The notes under the pieces were generated by a model, which worked only from the letters and a program-made list of their open reading frames with translations, had not been told where the DNA came from and made no database searches. 64,000 nucleotides of DNA from JBGSIC01 sp041751875 (GTDB taxonomy: Bacteria; Bdellovibrionota; FAC87; UBA2466; JACKAF01). The stretch lies in the NCBI GenBank assembly GCA_041751875.1, contig JBGSIC010000010.1:62001-126000 (forward strand), written 5' to 3'. This document shows, piece by piece, positions 1 to 8,853 of the stretch. The position numbers and the translations under genes were made by a program. Position 1 is the stretch's first letter. Every line of letters starts with the position of its first letter.

Positions 1-1
1 C

Positions 2-757
2 GCGGCCAAATGGCGTTACATGTCTGGTGGCGCCTTTCGTGTGCCCATTGTCATTCGTTGCATCGTGGGACGAGGCTGGGGGCAGGCGGCACAACATTCG
101 CAAAGTTTTCATTCCTTGTTCTCTTACTTTCCAGGATTGAAAGTGGTGTTACCGAGCACGCCCTACGAAACCAAGGGGCTCTTGTACTCCGCCATTCAGG
201 ATCCGAATCCTGTCATCTTTATTGAGCACCGCTGGTTGCACAATAAGGAAGGCGAAGTACCCTTGCGACCTTATTCACTACCTTTGGGACGCGCCAATAT
301 TGCAGCAGAAGGTAAGGACATCACTTGCGTAGCGATTTCCTACCAGGTTTATGAGGCGCTCGCGGCTCGAGATTTGCTCGCCAAGCAGGGCATCAGCATG
401 GAAGTGATCGACTTGCGCTGTGTGCGGCCGCTTGATCGCGTTACCATTTTGCGTTCCGTTGCAAAAACCGGAAGACTGATTGTAACCGATATTGGCCATT
501 CCCAATTTGGCGTAAGCGCTGAAATAGCGGCGATGGTAAGCAGCGACGGTTTCGATTTCCTCCGTGCACCGATTCGCCGAGTGGGTCTACCGGATGCGCC
601 CACGCCTTGCGCGCCGGCGCTTGAAGCGAGCTACTACCCGACCACACAAGACCTAGTGAATGTAGCAAAAGATCTCATGGGCAGGACGGCTCCCAAAGCG
701 AAAGCTCCTTCCGAAGAACGTGAATCGGAATCCCCCGCCTTCAGCGGACCATTCTAA
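2..757 (+). CDS. TPP-dependent 2-oxoacid dehydrogenase E1 beta-like subunit, C-terminal part
   Basis: The gene is cut by the left edge; 251 residues are visible, so about 75 N-terminal residues of a normal E1 beta (about 325) are missing. Visible family features are the QAAQHSQS segment with its histidine, the LPSTPYETKGLL segment, PVIFIEHRWLH, and a transketolase C-terminal domain (VIDLRCVRPLD, then TDIGHSQFGVSAEIAA). The last 20 or so residues are a charged tail rich in Lys, Glu and Ser. In the family this subunit pairs with E1 alpha to decarboxylate a 2-oxoacid with thiamine diphosphate. Here it lies next to gmhA in a polysaccharide region and no E2 or E3 gene is visible, so a role in making a nucleotide-sugar or LPS precursor is possible but unproven. 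The gene converges on gmhA with a 9-nt gap. Confidence 0.85.
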   Translation, partial: AAKWRYMSGGAFRVPIVIRCIVGRGWGQAAQHSQSFHSLFSYFPGLKVVLPSTPYETKGLLYSAIQDPNPVIFIEHRWLHNKEGEVPLRPYSLPLGRANIAAEGKDITCVAISYQVYEALAARDLLAKQGISMEVIDLRCVRPLDRVTILRSVAKTGRLIVTDIGHSQFGVSAEIAAMVSSDGFDFLRAPIRRVGLPDAPTPCAPALEASYYPTTQDLVNVAKDLMGRTAPKAKAPSEERESESPAFSGPF

Positions 758-766
758 AATTTAAAA

Positions 767-1351
767 CTAGAACATTGCTCTTTCGACGGAAGCGCAGAGA
801 GAGTGACACAATACAATGTGGATCTCTTGGATGGCGCTCGTGTTGGCGCCATTAGCGAGAATCGAAATATCGGCGAGCGCTTTGGCTGGTCCCCCATCTC
901 GGCCACTGAAGAGGACAGAGGAAACCCCTTTGGCGCGGCAGAACTCAAGCGCCTTCAAAATGTTCGGAGATTTCCCCGAAGTGGTGATGGCCAGGAAGAC
1001 GTCCTTCGGATTGGCTTTGGCCTCAAGCTGGCGAACAAAAACCTGGTCATAACCGAAATCATTTCCAATCGCGGTTAAGGTCGACGTGTCGACCGATAAA
1101 GCTTCAGCGGGAAGGGCGGCGCGGGGAGCTTCCATTTTACAAACGAACTCGGCCGCCAAGTGCTGGGCATCTGCCGCAGAACCGCCGTTGCCAGCAATGT
1201 ATAAACGGCCACCATTTTTAAAACTTTGAACGACAAGTTGGGCCGCGCGATCGAAAGCGTCCATCTGAGCTGCGTTGGACAAAAAGCTTTGTTTTGCCGC
1301 GATCGAGTTCTGAAGGTTTTCCCTAAGTATGGAATCAAACTCACTGTTCAT
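767..1351 (-). CDS. gmhA: phosphoheptose isomerase (SIS domain)
   Basis: This is a SIS-domain isomerase of about 194 residues, the usual GmhA length. It converts sedoheptulose 7-phosphate to D-glycero-D-manno-heptose 7-phosphate, the first step of ADP- or GDP-heptose synthesis for LPS or surface glycans, in the cytoplasm. Seen in the sequence: the IAGNGGSAADAQHLAAEFV phosphate-binding motif, the TAIGNDFGYDQVF segment, the ITTSGKSPNIL loop, and a C-terminal QEIHIVLCHSLC helix carrying a metal-binding-type His. I chose the ATG at 1351 (MNSEFDS) because the reading frame upstream to 1387 looks like leader sequence. gmhB at 7030-7590 supplies a later step of the same pathway; the kinase is not in the window. 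Confidence 0.9.
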   Translation of the reverse strand: MNSEFDSILRENLQNSIAAKQSFLSNAAQMDAFDRAAQLVVQSFKNGGRLYIAGNGGSAADAQHLAAEFVCKMEAPRAALPAEALSVDTSTLTAIGNDFGYDQVFVRQLEAKANPKDVFLAITTSGKSPNILKALEFCRAKGVSSVLFSGRDGGPAKALADISILANGANTSAIQEIHIVLCHSLCASVERAMF

Positions 1352-1479
1352 CTCACGACGATATAAACGAAACGCGAGGGGAGTCAATCCTTGTGGGGCC
1401 TGGCGCAGGGCAGGTGACGCGCTGGACGAAGTTGGTTAGAATAAGAACTTAGCTCAAATCTTTCATTCCCCTTCAATTT

Positions 1480-3150
1480 ATGACCCTTTTTCAACGCGAT
1501 ACATTAGGTTTACCCTATCCCAACTTAAAATCGGTAAGCCGACTTTCCTCTATTATTAGCGTAACTTCAGCGATTGCCGCAGGAGTCCTGGGCGTACTAC
1601 TGCCTCTTCAAGGGGTCCAAAGGCTTCTGGGAGCCGCGTCCAACCCGCTTAACAAGTACTACGCGTTTGCGCTCTTCATCCTTCTTCTTATTTCTGTCGT
1701 GTCGTTCATGCTGATGCATGTATTTGAGAATGCGGGGCCCAAAGAGGAGAGGGCTGATCAGCTGGCCCAGCCTAAAGCGGCCAAAGGCATTTTGGTTTTC
1801 CAGTGCGTGGCTTCGTTGCTCATTTTAGCTCAAACGATTTCGCAAATTCACATGCCCTTTGATCTGGATGAAAACCAGCGAGCTGCCGCCGCTGTCACTA
1901 AGAGTTTCTGGCACGAAACGACCCCGTTCCGACATACTGAGGTCCATACGGTGGCCCACGTCGCTGCGATTTTATCCATGAAGGCGCTTGGCGAAAACAA
2001 GGTGGCCTTTCGTTTGCCTTCTATTGTTTTCACCGTACTTTTTTTACTCGTTCTAAATTTGTTTGCTTCGCGCTTTCTGTCCCCTTTCACTAGCGTTCTC
2101 GTTTTTAGTCATCTTCTAGTTAACGAAATGACTATTTGGTACATGCACGCCATGCGGGGCTACATATCCTCGATGTTCTTTACGACCATTCTCTTTTTCC
2201 TATTGATGGAAGTAACGCGTGCGCTACCCACCGAACGAAAACAGAAACTGATTCTTTTCTTTTTGGCGTTTTTTCTTTCGGTGCTGTCGCACCCCTTCAC
2301 GGGAATTTTCGCACTTCTCCTGGTGTTGACGCTTGTGCAGTGGCTTTGGCTCAACCGAAGCACGGTAGGAACGGAGCGGCTTCGCTATGCCTCTCAACTC
2401 ATTTCACTTGCGGTACTGCTGGTTCCTTTTTTTGTCGTCGTGTTCGTGTGTGTGCTGAAATCGCTTGAGCCTATCGCAAATGTCCACGCGGGGGGCTTTG
2501 AAAAATTTGTCGATCCTCTTTTCCAGACTTTGCCTGCGCTGGGGCGCGCATGGGCCGTCCGCGTTGTGGCCGCGCTTCTGCTCATCGCAGGACTGTTCCG
2601 ATTGGTGCGTTTCAAGCGTATTACGCTAGATTTTTATAGTCTGTTTGTGGTGAACACTTTCTTTTTCTTCGGAGCGGTTTTGCTCCTTCTCAAAGTGAGT
2701 CATCTGGAACCGCGATGGTTTATTCCGTTCTTAGTTCCTTTTCTTTTCTGGGCGGGGGAGTGGGTCAGCGCCATTCCGCAGATGGCAGTCAGAAGGGGAG
2801 TGATGGCCTCACTTTTTGTGCTTTTTACGGCTTTACCGTTTCAGATGCGTCACGGAATTTTGGACCGCCTGGGAATTTGGTATCACGCACGCTACGAGAA
2901 TTTCTTGGAGATGGTGCGCCGAGAAACCGGGCCGGTTGAAAAGAACTGTTATCTCTTTCCAGATATTCCGATGGGAGACTGGGCCGAACAGTTTTATTTC
3001 ATTGATTCCCCGAAGACCCCTGCCGAAAAAGCGGCTTGCGAAAACCACTACGTGGTCTCCCTCGAGCTGGGCCAGGTAGTCCCTTCAGAGCCCCACACCC
3101 TTGTTGTTGACGCGGGTCACGGCAACGCAGTCTATAAAATTAATAATTAA
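1480..3150 (+). CDS. polytopic membrane protein, GT-C/GT39-like glycosyltransferase candidate
   Basis: A 556-residue protein with about eleven hydrophobic segments. The first large extracytoplasmic loop carries a DLDENQ motif (about residue 127) followed by a segment ending in HAMRGY. An acidic pair in that loop is the hallmark of GT-C glycosyltransferases such as the PMT/ArnT family, which use polyprenyl-phosphate sugars at the outer face of the inner membrane. The last 120 residues form a soluble domain. The gene lies in the polysaccharide cluster, divergent from gmhA. Its stop codon runs straight into a hairpin (3149-3179). The family call rests on topology and the acidic motif alone; another polytopic transferase or ligase is possible. 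Confidence 0.6.
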   Translation: MTLFQRDTLGLPYPNLKSVSRLSSIISVTSAIAAGVLGVLLPLQGVQRLLGAASNPLNKYYAFALFILLLISVVSFMLMHVFENAGPKEERADQLAQPKAAKGILVFQCVASLLILAQTISQIHMPFDLDENQRAAAAVTKSFWHETTPFRHTEVHTVAHVAAILSMKALGENKVAFRLPSIVFTVLFLLVLNLFASRFLSPFTSVLVFSHLLVNEMTIWYMHAMRGYISSMFFTTILFFLLMEVTRALPTERKQKLILFFLAFFLSVLSHPFTGIFALLLVLTLVQWLWLNRSTVGTERLRYASQLISLAVLLVPFFVVVFVCVLKSLEPIANVHAGGFEKFVDPLFQTLPALGRAWAVRVVAALLLIAGLFRLVRFKRITLDFYSLFVVNTFFFFGAVLLLLKVSHLEPRWFIPFLVPFLFWAGEWVSAIPQMAVRRGVMASLFVLFTALPFQMRHGILDRLGIWYHARYENFLEMVRRETGPVEKNCYLFPDIPMGDWAEQFYFIDSPKTPAEKAACENHYVVSLELGQVVPSEPHTLVVDAGHGNAVYKINN

Positions 3151-3179
3151 AAGGTGCCAAAGGCTTTTTCGCCCCTTTT
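3149..3179. terminator. bidirectional terminator-like hairpin between convergent genes
   Basis: AAAAGG-x-GC pairs with GC-x-CCTTTT around a 13-nt loop, with one mismatched pair. It starts within the stop codon of the rightward gene and ends in the stop codon of the leftward glycosyltransferase gene. The AAGGTGCC core resembles the palindrome family found at 9997 and 36360, so it may be a worn copy of it. Confidence 0.45.
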
Positions 3180-4929
3180 AGGAATGCGTGAGGGCGGAGC
3201 GCAGGCGGGGAACTTTTCGAATAGCCCACGCGAGCGGTCTAAAAACACCGCGGGGAGTGACGAGTTTCCGATTAATAAGACCTCGGACATAGTTCTTAGT
3301 TGCCTCGCGAGAATTGGAACCTCGATCTAGGCCCAAATCACGTCGCAGCATTGCTTGTAGAACATCTGAGTACTTCGATTCGACCGCCTGCTCTTCCCAA
3401 AATTCATAGTTTGGACCACGTGACTTACTTTGCAAATGGGTTGCGCGAAGACAGGCTAGGTATAGATTTTTAAGTCCTTTCCTGCGGCACTCAAAACTAA
3501 AAGCTACGTCGCCGAAGGCGTTAGGATACTTCAGCTCCTCTAAACCCACCTCTTTAAAAGTACTTGTTTTCATCAAGCAAGCGGCAAAAGAAGACCCAAA
3601 CGTTTCACGAGTTTGCTCCACGAAATCGGCGCGGGTTTGTGTGATAAAAGCCAACCGGTGATCGCCTCCAGGGATGGCTTGAAAGGCAGCGTGCTGAATC
3701 TCGCCGTCGGGGAAATACAGGGGGATGCCTACTGTTCCTACCCAATGAAACTGCGCCCAGGCTACCAACACGTCTAGGGTTTGATCACCCTCTAAAAAAA
3801 CATCATTGTTGAGAAGCAAGAGAAAATCGCCCTTCACATGCCGTTCTACCGTCGTGTTGTGCATGTGCGCATAATTGAATGCTTCCGGGTAATCAATCAC
3901 ACGAGCAGTAAGTTCAAAGACTTGCAAGAACTGATCTAGTTTCTCGCGTTCCGTTCTTTCGGAGGCATTGTCCACGAGCAAGACCTCGACCGGAACGCGT
4001 CCCTTCTGCTTAGAAAGAGCCTTCAAACTTCGAATAGTCAGATCTGCTTTGTTCTTAAAACAGACGATGACCGATAAAAGGTGACTCGTCGGAGCCACGA
4101 TCTCTGGAGTGATGGAAATCGATCCATTGGATAGGTGAGTTTTTGCAGGTAAACCCATGCGCTCCAGGTGCGTGCTAAGAAGCCGCTGCTGGAAATGCCG
4201 TGCTTTTGTTTGAAAGGAAAACGGAGAGGCATGAAAAAAGTGAAAACGAGGGATCAGCTCAAACCGAACTTTTCTTTCGAAGAGGTGCAAGACGAAATCA
4301 AATGAATGGTCTTGTTGCGCTGCCAAACTGAATCCGCCGATTTCACTCCAAAGTTTCCGGCGCACCCACCATAAAGTCCCTATGTAGTCCATGTGGAGTT
4401 GGGTAAACCAACTTGCTTCCGGTTTGGAGAAAGTATGTAGGCGGCGAGTGTAGAGGGAATCAGTTTGGACTTCGTTGCAATAGTAGACGTCGGCGGTGTC
4501 TTGTTGGGCCATGCAGGTTACATCAAAAAGCGCGACCGGGCTTAGTACGTCGCCCGCTGTAAGAAAACTGAGCCAAACTCCCTGCGCTTTGTCAGCGGCG
4601 AGATTTTTTGCGGCAGCTGCTGATGTATCGGGAGGGACTTCAAGCGAACGGACACGGCCCTCCGTCAGCGGTACTTTCCCGATTACGATTGCTTCCCAAA
4701 ATGGATAAGACTGAGAAATCAGGGCATCGATCGTCCGCCGCAAATCCGCGGGGCTCCCATTGGGCAGAATGATAATGGAAAAAAGAGGACGTTCTTTTAG
4801 CCGAGCAACCCGCACTGACTCCTCTTCCCACTTTTGCAGAAAATCACTTTTCGATTCCGGACGGCCGTAGGTGTACCAAGGCAATCGGGAGAGCGACGCG
4901 GGCAAGGGGGATTGAGGGACGTAAGGCAT
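3178..4929 (-). CDS. two-domain family 2 glycosyltransferase
   Basis: 583 residues with two GT2-like (GT-A fold) domains. Domain 1 (about 48-260) begins with PLFSIIILPNG but its acidic motif is weak (LTAGDVL, 124-129), so it may be inactive or non-catalytic. Domain 2 (about 284-520) is canonical: LLSVIVCFKNK, EVLLVDNAS at 315-323, LLLLNNDVFLEG with the NND sugar-nucleotide/metal motif at 374-376, and PDGEIQHAAF, a segment common in rhamnosyl-type GT2 enzymes. It would transfer a sugar from an NDP-sugar to a growing glycan at the cytoplasmic membrane face. No membrane segment is evident. The gene is divergent from 5030. Acceptor and donor cannot be deduced; nearby rmlABD makes a dTDP-deoxysugar donor plausible. 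Confidence 0.85.
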   Translation of the reverse strand: MPYVPQSPLPASLSRLPWYTYGRPESKSDFLQKWEEESVRVARLKERPLFSIIILPNGSPADLRRTIDALISQSYPFWEAIVIGKVPLTEGRVRSLEVPPDTSAAAAKNLAADKAQGVWLSFLTAGDVLSPVALFDVTCMAQQDTADVYYCNEVQTDSLYTRRLHTFSKPEASWFTQLHMDYIGTLWWVRRKLWSEIGGFSLAAQQDHSFDFVLHLFERKVRFELIPRFHFFHASPFSFQTKARHFQQRLLSTHLERMGLPAKTHLSNGSISITPEIVAPTSHLLSVIVCFKNKADLTIRSLKALSKQKGRVPVEVLLVDNASERTEREKLDQFLQVFELTARVIDYPEAFNYAHMHNTTVERHVKGDFLLLLNNDVFLEGDQTLDVLVAWAQFHWVGTVGIPLYFPDGEIQHAAFQAIPGGDHRLAFITQTRADFVEQTRETFGSSFAACLMKTSTFKEVGLEELKYPNAFGDVAFSFECRRKGLKNLYLACLRATHLQSKSRGPNYEFWEEQAVESKYSDVLQAMLRRDLGLDRGSNSREATKNYVRGLINRKLVTPRGVFRPLAWAIRKVPRLRSALTHS

Positions 4930-5029
4930 AAAATCGATGGCTCACAATAGTGGAACCGTCCGCGATTGCAACCAAAGCTCCTAATGCATTGAAATTCCAG
5001 CCACTTGTCGACGCATTTTGGAGCGGCAA

Positions 5030-5512
5030 ATGACCTTGATTGGAAAGACCACATCCTTCATATTGAACGCAATGCGTTGGTTCGAGGATCAAAATATTCT
5101 GCGACGATTGGCGGCGGGTCCAAATCAAAAAAAGTGGCTCGACCGGGGTGCTGCGATCTGGTTTGGAGAACACAAAGAGACCTTTCCCGAGGACATACGG
5201 CAGGGCAGTCGCCTGGGGATTTTGTGTTTTGGTGAGCTTCCGGGAGGGACCGGAGAGATCGCTTGTTGGATGTATCCCGTGGATGGAAGCAAGTTTCAGG
5301 GTGTGCTGCTGGGAGAGAAAAGCCAGGTGAAGTTTGTAGATACGAGCGGAACCGTCTATTATGAAGGCTTGTGGGGGGATACCACGCTGCAACTTGTTGA
5401 ATCGCAGGACACATTTTTCGTGTGGCTCAAGCCGCCGGAAAGAAACAATCCCCTCGTTTTCCAGGTTGTCGGGCAAGGGCGGATTGGTGACGGTCTGCCA
5501 GAGACTCACTAA
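5030..5512 (+). CDS. hypothetical protein in glycan cluster
   Basis: 160 residues with no signal peptide or membrane segment and no family I recognise. The ATG at 5030 is preferred over an upstream in-frame TTG at 5018 because a GGAG Shine-Dalgarno (5020-5023) sits six bases before it. The middle of the protein (GDTTLQLVESQDTFFVWLKPPE and neighbours) looks beta-rich, and aromatic residues are frequent. Its TAA is followed directly by the ATG of the membrane protein at 5513 with no spacer, so the two are almost certainly co-translated and may act together in glycan assembly or export. Confidence 0.6.
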   Translation: MTLIGKTTSFILNAMRWFEDQNILRRLAAGPNQKKWLDRGAAIWFGEHKETFPEDIRQGSRLGILCFGELPGGTGEIACWMYPVDGSKFQGVLLGEKSQVKFVDTSGTVYYEGLWGDTTLQLVESQDTFFVWLKPPERNNPLVFQVVGQGRIGDGLPETH

Positions 5513-7018
5513 ATGAAAAAAACCATCGGTTTTATCTTTCTCAGTGCCTTGGCCTACGCCATTGGTTGGACTTGGTACGCCTTTCCGTACACGCTGGTCT
5601 CCGCGGACGATCTCACGCTCGTTCGAAAGATGGGATTTGCTTATTACCCCGCATTCAAAGCCTGGGTCAGTCTGTTTTCTGTTTTTGAAACGGCTTGGGG
5701 TTGGCCAGTAAACTCCGCCATTCTTTTGCAGGCGATTGCGGCTAATACTCTATCTCTAATGCTCGTGGGTTGGCTGTGCTTTCGCTTAATGGGAACATTC
5801 ACTTCCTCTGCGGCTGCGGTTTTGCTCTTTGGAATTTCCACGTGGCCCGCTGTTTACTTTTTTGATGCGGCTCGCGCGCCGCTTGCTGCGCTCTTGAGCC
5901 TTGCCGTGATCGTGTGCTTGGTGGAGGCTTATTTAGAAGAAAAGCGAACGCCTTTTTTCCTTATCTTGGGCGGATGCCTTGCCTCGCTGCAACTAATGAC
6001 CTCGCTGTTTCTAGTTCCGTTGGTGGTTCTCCAGCTCGTCGTGGTGTTTTTGCTGTTTACCTCGGTTGAGAACCTAGAGAGATGGAAGGCTTTCGGATTT
6101 TATCTGGTTCCTTTCTTTATAGGTCTAGGCGCGTTTCTTTTTACTCACGGCGAAGGTCTACTGGAGTACATTCGATCCAGTTTTGCGATAGCCCAGTTCT
6201 CAGGTGCGCTATCGGAACAAGGAGATCTCCCTCAGTTTCCTTTCGCGAGCCTCTATTTTATGGGGAATTTTTATGGGCCTGGCCTCTTTTACGGAACGAT
6301 GGGCCTCGCACTTTTGTTTCTTTTTTTCTTTTTTGATCTTAAGAGACATCGCACGACTCAAGAGAAGCTGCTTTTTTTATTCGCCTCGATTCTCATTATC
6401 CATCCCTTTGTGATTGATTTGTCGCCGGTACCAGCTGCTGCATCCGCGCACTTTCCCATTTATCCGATGTTTGTTCTCCTTTTTGTGGCGTTCAGCGCGT
6501 TTTGGATTCGGAAGGCGACTAAAAGTAAGCCTCTGATTATCATTTCATTGGGAGCCCTCTTCGTTTGGACGGGCGTTCTCAATTTCAAGCACGATCAGGA
6601 TCTTGTACGTGTGAAACAAAATGCTTCCGCCGCGCTGGAAGCTTTTAAAACCAAGAAGCTTGTGGCTTTCGCAACGGATATTCATGCTGATTCATTGGAA
6701 GAGTGGCTGGGGATCGAGCTTAGCCGTGTGACGGACTTACAGGAGGTCACCCCGGAAACAGCCGATGGGATTCTCGTTGGTCCTCATGGGCAGGGCAGCG
6801 GCCATAGCGTTTTAGCCGACGTGGCGATGAGGGATTTCAGCTTGTTGGTGGAGCGTCCAGAAGGAATGAAAAAACTGACGGTTCCGTTCTTCGGTTACTA
6901 TCCTGCTTTCGTTTTTGAATCGCCGATTTCGGCGGCCCGCTACTTCGCTGATCAAATGCCCAAATACGACGAGCCCACCCTACAAGTCGAGCTTTGGTAC
7001 TGGCCTCCCGCTTCCTAG
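5513..7018 (+). CDS. polytopic membrane protein of glycan cluster, possible GT-C-type transferase
   Basis: 501 residues with about ten hydrophobic segments and a C-terminal soluble domain of roughly 130 residues. The first external loop contains SADDLTLVRKMG, an acidic pair placed like that of GT-C enzymes, followed by segments such as FFDAARAPLAALLSL. The layout resembles the protein at 1480-3150, but identity is not obvious by eye. The start codon abuts the stop of the preceding gene, so translation is coupled. Its job in surface-glycan synthesis is inferred from neighbours only; an O-antigen ligase, polymerase or flippase cannot be excluded. Confidence 0.55.
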   Translation: MKKTIGFIFLSALAYAIGWTWYAFPYTLVSADDLTLVRKMGFAYYPAFKAWVSLFSVFETAWGWPVNSAILLQAIAANTLSLMLVGWLCFRLMGTFTSSAAAVLLFGISTWPAVYFFDAARAPLAALLSLAVIVCLVEAYLEEKRTPFFLILGGCLASLQLMTSLFLVPLVVLQLVVVFLLFTSVENLERWKAFGFYLVPFFIGLGAFLFTHGEGLLEYIRSSFAIAQFSGALSEQGDLPQFPFASLYFMGNFYGPGLFYGTMGLALLFLFFFFDLKRHRTTQEKLLFLFASILIIHPFVIDLSPVPAAASAHFPIYPMFVLLFVAFSAFWIRKATKSKPLIIISLGALFVWTGVLNFKHDQDLVRVKQNASAALEAFKTKKLVAFATDIHADSLEEWLGIELSRVTDLQEVTPETADGILVGPHGQGSGHSVLADVAMRDFSLLVERPEGMKKLTVPFFGYYPAFVFESPISAARYFADQMPKYDEPTLQVELWYWPPAS

Positions 7019-7029
7019 GATTTTCGAAC

Positions 7030-7590
7030 TTAATGCCCGACAGCCGGTAGGTCGTTTGCCACCTCGAGCAGATCTTTGCAGACGCGAAAAGGCGGCTCTA
7101 CCTCCTCGCTCTTTATCATCTTTAGCGTGTCTTTCCCTTTGCCTGTTAAAACGAGGTAAGACCGCGCGCCGATGTTCGTGCCGAGTTCTAGGTCAGTTTC
7201 TCGGTCTCCCACCACAAAACTTGCGCGCCAATCTAGAGGGTGACCACCGTGCTTCTTTGGAATCATTCCGGGATTAGGCTTGCGCTCTGGGCAGGCATTG
7301 TCCGCTGAAAAGCAGTAAGCGTAGTCCTCAATCCGCACACCTTGGTCTCCTAGAAGCGAAACGGTTTTTGCGTGAACCGCCTCAAACTCCTCTTTAGAAA
7401 TGATGCCGCGCCCCACGCCGGACTGGTTGCTGATCACAAACAGCCAATAACCTTTCTCCACCATCAACTTCAGTCCCTCCACGGCTTTGGGAAGCAAGGA
7501 GACACGGTGGGCCTCTCGAGGGTAGTGAAGGTCTTCGATGATAGTGCCGTCGCGGTCCAAAAAAACCGCTGGGCGCATGTGGATTGCCAT
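7030..7590 (-). CDS. gmhB: D-glycero-D-manno-heptose 1,7-bisphosphate 7-phosphatase (HAD family)
   Basis: 186 residues, normal for GmhB/HisB-N phosphatases. The HAD nucleophile motif DRDGT is at 12-16 (Asp12 nucleophile, Asp14 acid/base), motif II is ISNQSGVGRG at 53-62, RKPNPGM with the conserved Lys is at 103-109, and VGDRETD with the metal-binding Asp is at 127-133. The enzyme removes the 7-phosphate of heptose bisphosphate before nucleotide activation. The structural zinc loop typical of GmhB appears reduced: only Cys93 and Cys100 remain. The start could also be the second Met four codons in. It is leftward between two rightward genes, so it has its own promoter. A related HAD histidinol-phosphatase is the alternative, but no his genes are near. 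Confidence 0.85.
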   Translation of the reverse strand: MAIHMRPAVFLDRDGTIIEDLHYPREAHRVSLLPKAVEGLKLMVEKGYWLFVISNQSGVGRGIISKEEFEAVHAKTVSLLGDQGVRIEDYAYCFSADNACPERKPNPGMIPKKHGGHPLDWRASFVVGDRETDLELGTNIGARSYLVLTGKGKDTLKMIKSEEVEPPFRVCKDLLEVANDLPAVGH

Positions 7591-7696
7591 GCTTTGAAAA
7601 TAAACCGACCACGCTCTATTGGGAAGCGCGAATGCCGGGCAGATTTAGCAAGCCCAGCGTCGTTTCAAGTGCGAAAAAGAATGTTATCTTTGATAG

Positions 7697-8851
7697 ATGC
7701 TTAACACTTCTGTCTCCGAACACGGGTTAAACTCGCAGCGTCGAGTTCCCTTCTTGAACCTCAAGGCGCTCAGTGCCGATCAACAAAATGAGTACTTGGA
7801 GGCCTTCAAAGCGGTGCTGGGCCAAGCCGCGTTTGTGGCGGGCAAAGAGGTGGAACTTTTCGAAAAGGAGTTCGCCCAGTGGGTGGGAAGTGACAAACAC
7901 GCGATAGGTTGTGCGAATGGGACTGACGCGCTTTCGCTTGCTGCGCGTGCCCTTGGTCTTAAGGCGGGCGACGAAGTCATCGTGCCCGCGATGACGTTCT
8001 TTGCCACGGGAGAAGCCTTTGCTTCTTTGGGGCTGAAAATAAAGTTGGTCGATGTTGATCCCGGAACGTGGGTGATGAACCCGGAAGCGTTGAAAAAAGT
8101 CATCTCTTCAAAAACAAAGCTCGTCGTACCCGTTCATTTGTATGGACAGATGGCGCCGGTTGATGCGATCCGAAAGATTGCCGATGGAGTAGGTGCATTT
8201 GTTATCGAAGATGCCGCGCAGGCGCACGGAGCAAAATGGAAAGGGGAAGGTGTCGGAACCTGGGGACACGCCGCCACGTACAGTTTTTATCCTTCAAAAA
8301 ATCTCGGGGCGTTTGGCGACGGTGGCGCGGTCTTGAGTAAAGATGCGGATCTTTTGCAACGAGTAAAATGCATTGCAAATCATGGAGGACTAAAAAAGTA
8401 CGAACATCTGGAAGTCGGATGCAACTCGCGGCTCGACAATTTGCAGGCGGCGCTGTTACGGGTGAAATTACGGCACATTAATCAGTGGAATGAAAAAAGA
8501 AGATCAATTGCACAGATGTATCGTCGACAATTATCAGGTTTATCGGCTATCCAGTTACCCAAGGAAGCCGAAGGGGCGCAACCCGTTTATCATTTGTTCG
8601 TAGTGATTGTGCCCGATCGAGAAAAATTTCAGCACTTTCTTGAAAAAAAAGGCGTTGCTTCGGGCATTCACTACCCGCAAGCTCTACACCAGATCCCGGC
8701 CTTGGCGAGTCAGTTCGTGGGGACTTCACTCTCTTTTCCCAATGCGGAGAAAATTGCCGCTCAGGGTGTGTCGCTGCCCATGTGCCCCACGCTGACCGAA
8801 GAAGATATCAATTACGTATGTGAAGTCATTCACTCTTACTTTCAGGGTTAA
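7697..8851 (+). CDS. DegT/DnrJ/EryC1 PLP-dependent sugar aminotransferase
   Basis: 384 residues, the usual family length. The PLP-binding lysine is Lys201 in SFYPSKNLGAFGDGG; EDAAQAHGA (171-179) and GCANGTDAL (71-79) are cofactor-pocket motifs, and the C-terminal SLPMCPTLTEEDI segment is standard. The family transfers an amino group from glutamate to a keto-sugar nucleotide. It is followed two bases later by a hexapeptide-repeat N-acetyltransferase, so the pair likely makes an N-acetylated amino sugar. Candidates are the dTDP-Fuc3NAc/Qui3NAc route (FdtB/QdtB-like), given rmlA and rmlB nearby, or the UDP-GlcNAc3NA route (WbpE/WlbC-like). The FdtA/QdtA isomerase that would settle the first is not in the window. 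Confidence 0.88.
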   Translation: MLNTSVSEHGLNSQRRVPFLNLKALSADQQNEYLEAFKAVLGQAAFVAGKEVELFEKEFAQWVGSDKHAIGCANGTDALSLAARALGLKAGDEVIVPAMTFFATGEAFASLGLKIKLVDVDPGTWVMNPEALKKVISSKTKLVVPVHLYGQMAPVDAIRKIADGVGAFVIEDAAQAHGAKWKGEGVGTWGHAATYSFYPSKNLGAFGDGGAVLSKDADLLQRVKCIANHGGLKKYEHLEVGCNSRLDNLQAALLRVKLRHINQWNEKRRSIAQMYRRQLSGLSAIQLPKEAEGAQPVYHLFVVIVPDREKFQHFLEKKGVASGIHYPQALHQIPALASQFVGTSLSFPNAEKIAAQGVSLPMCPTLTEEDINYVCEVIHSYFQG

Positions 8852-8853
8852 CA

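Noticed and set aside
4844..5509. A 221-codon minus-strand frame across 5030-5512
   Set aside because: It overlaps the end of the glycosyltransferase start region and the plus-strand 160-residue gene, which has the better Shine-Dalgarno and is coupled to 5513.
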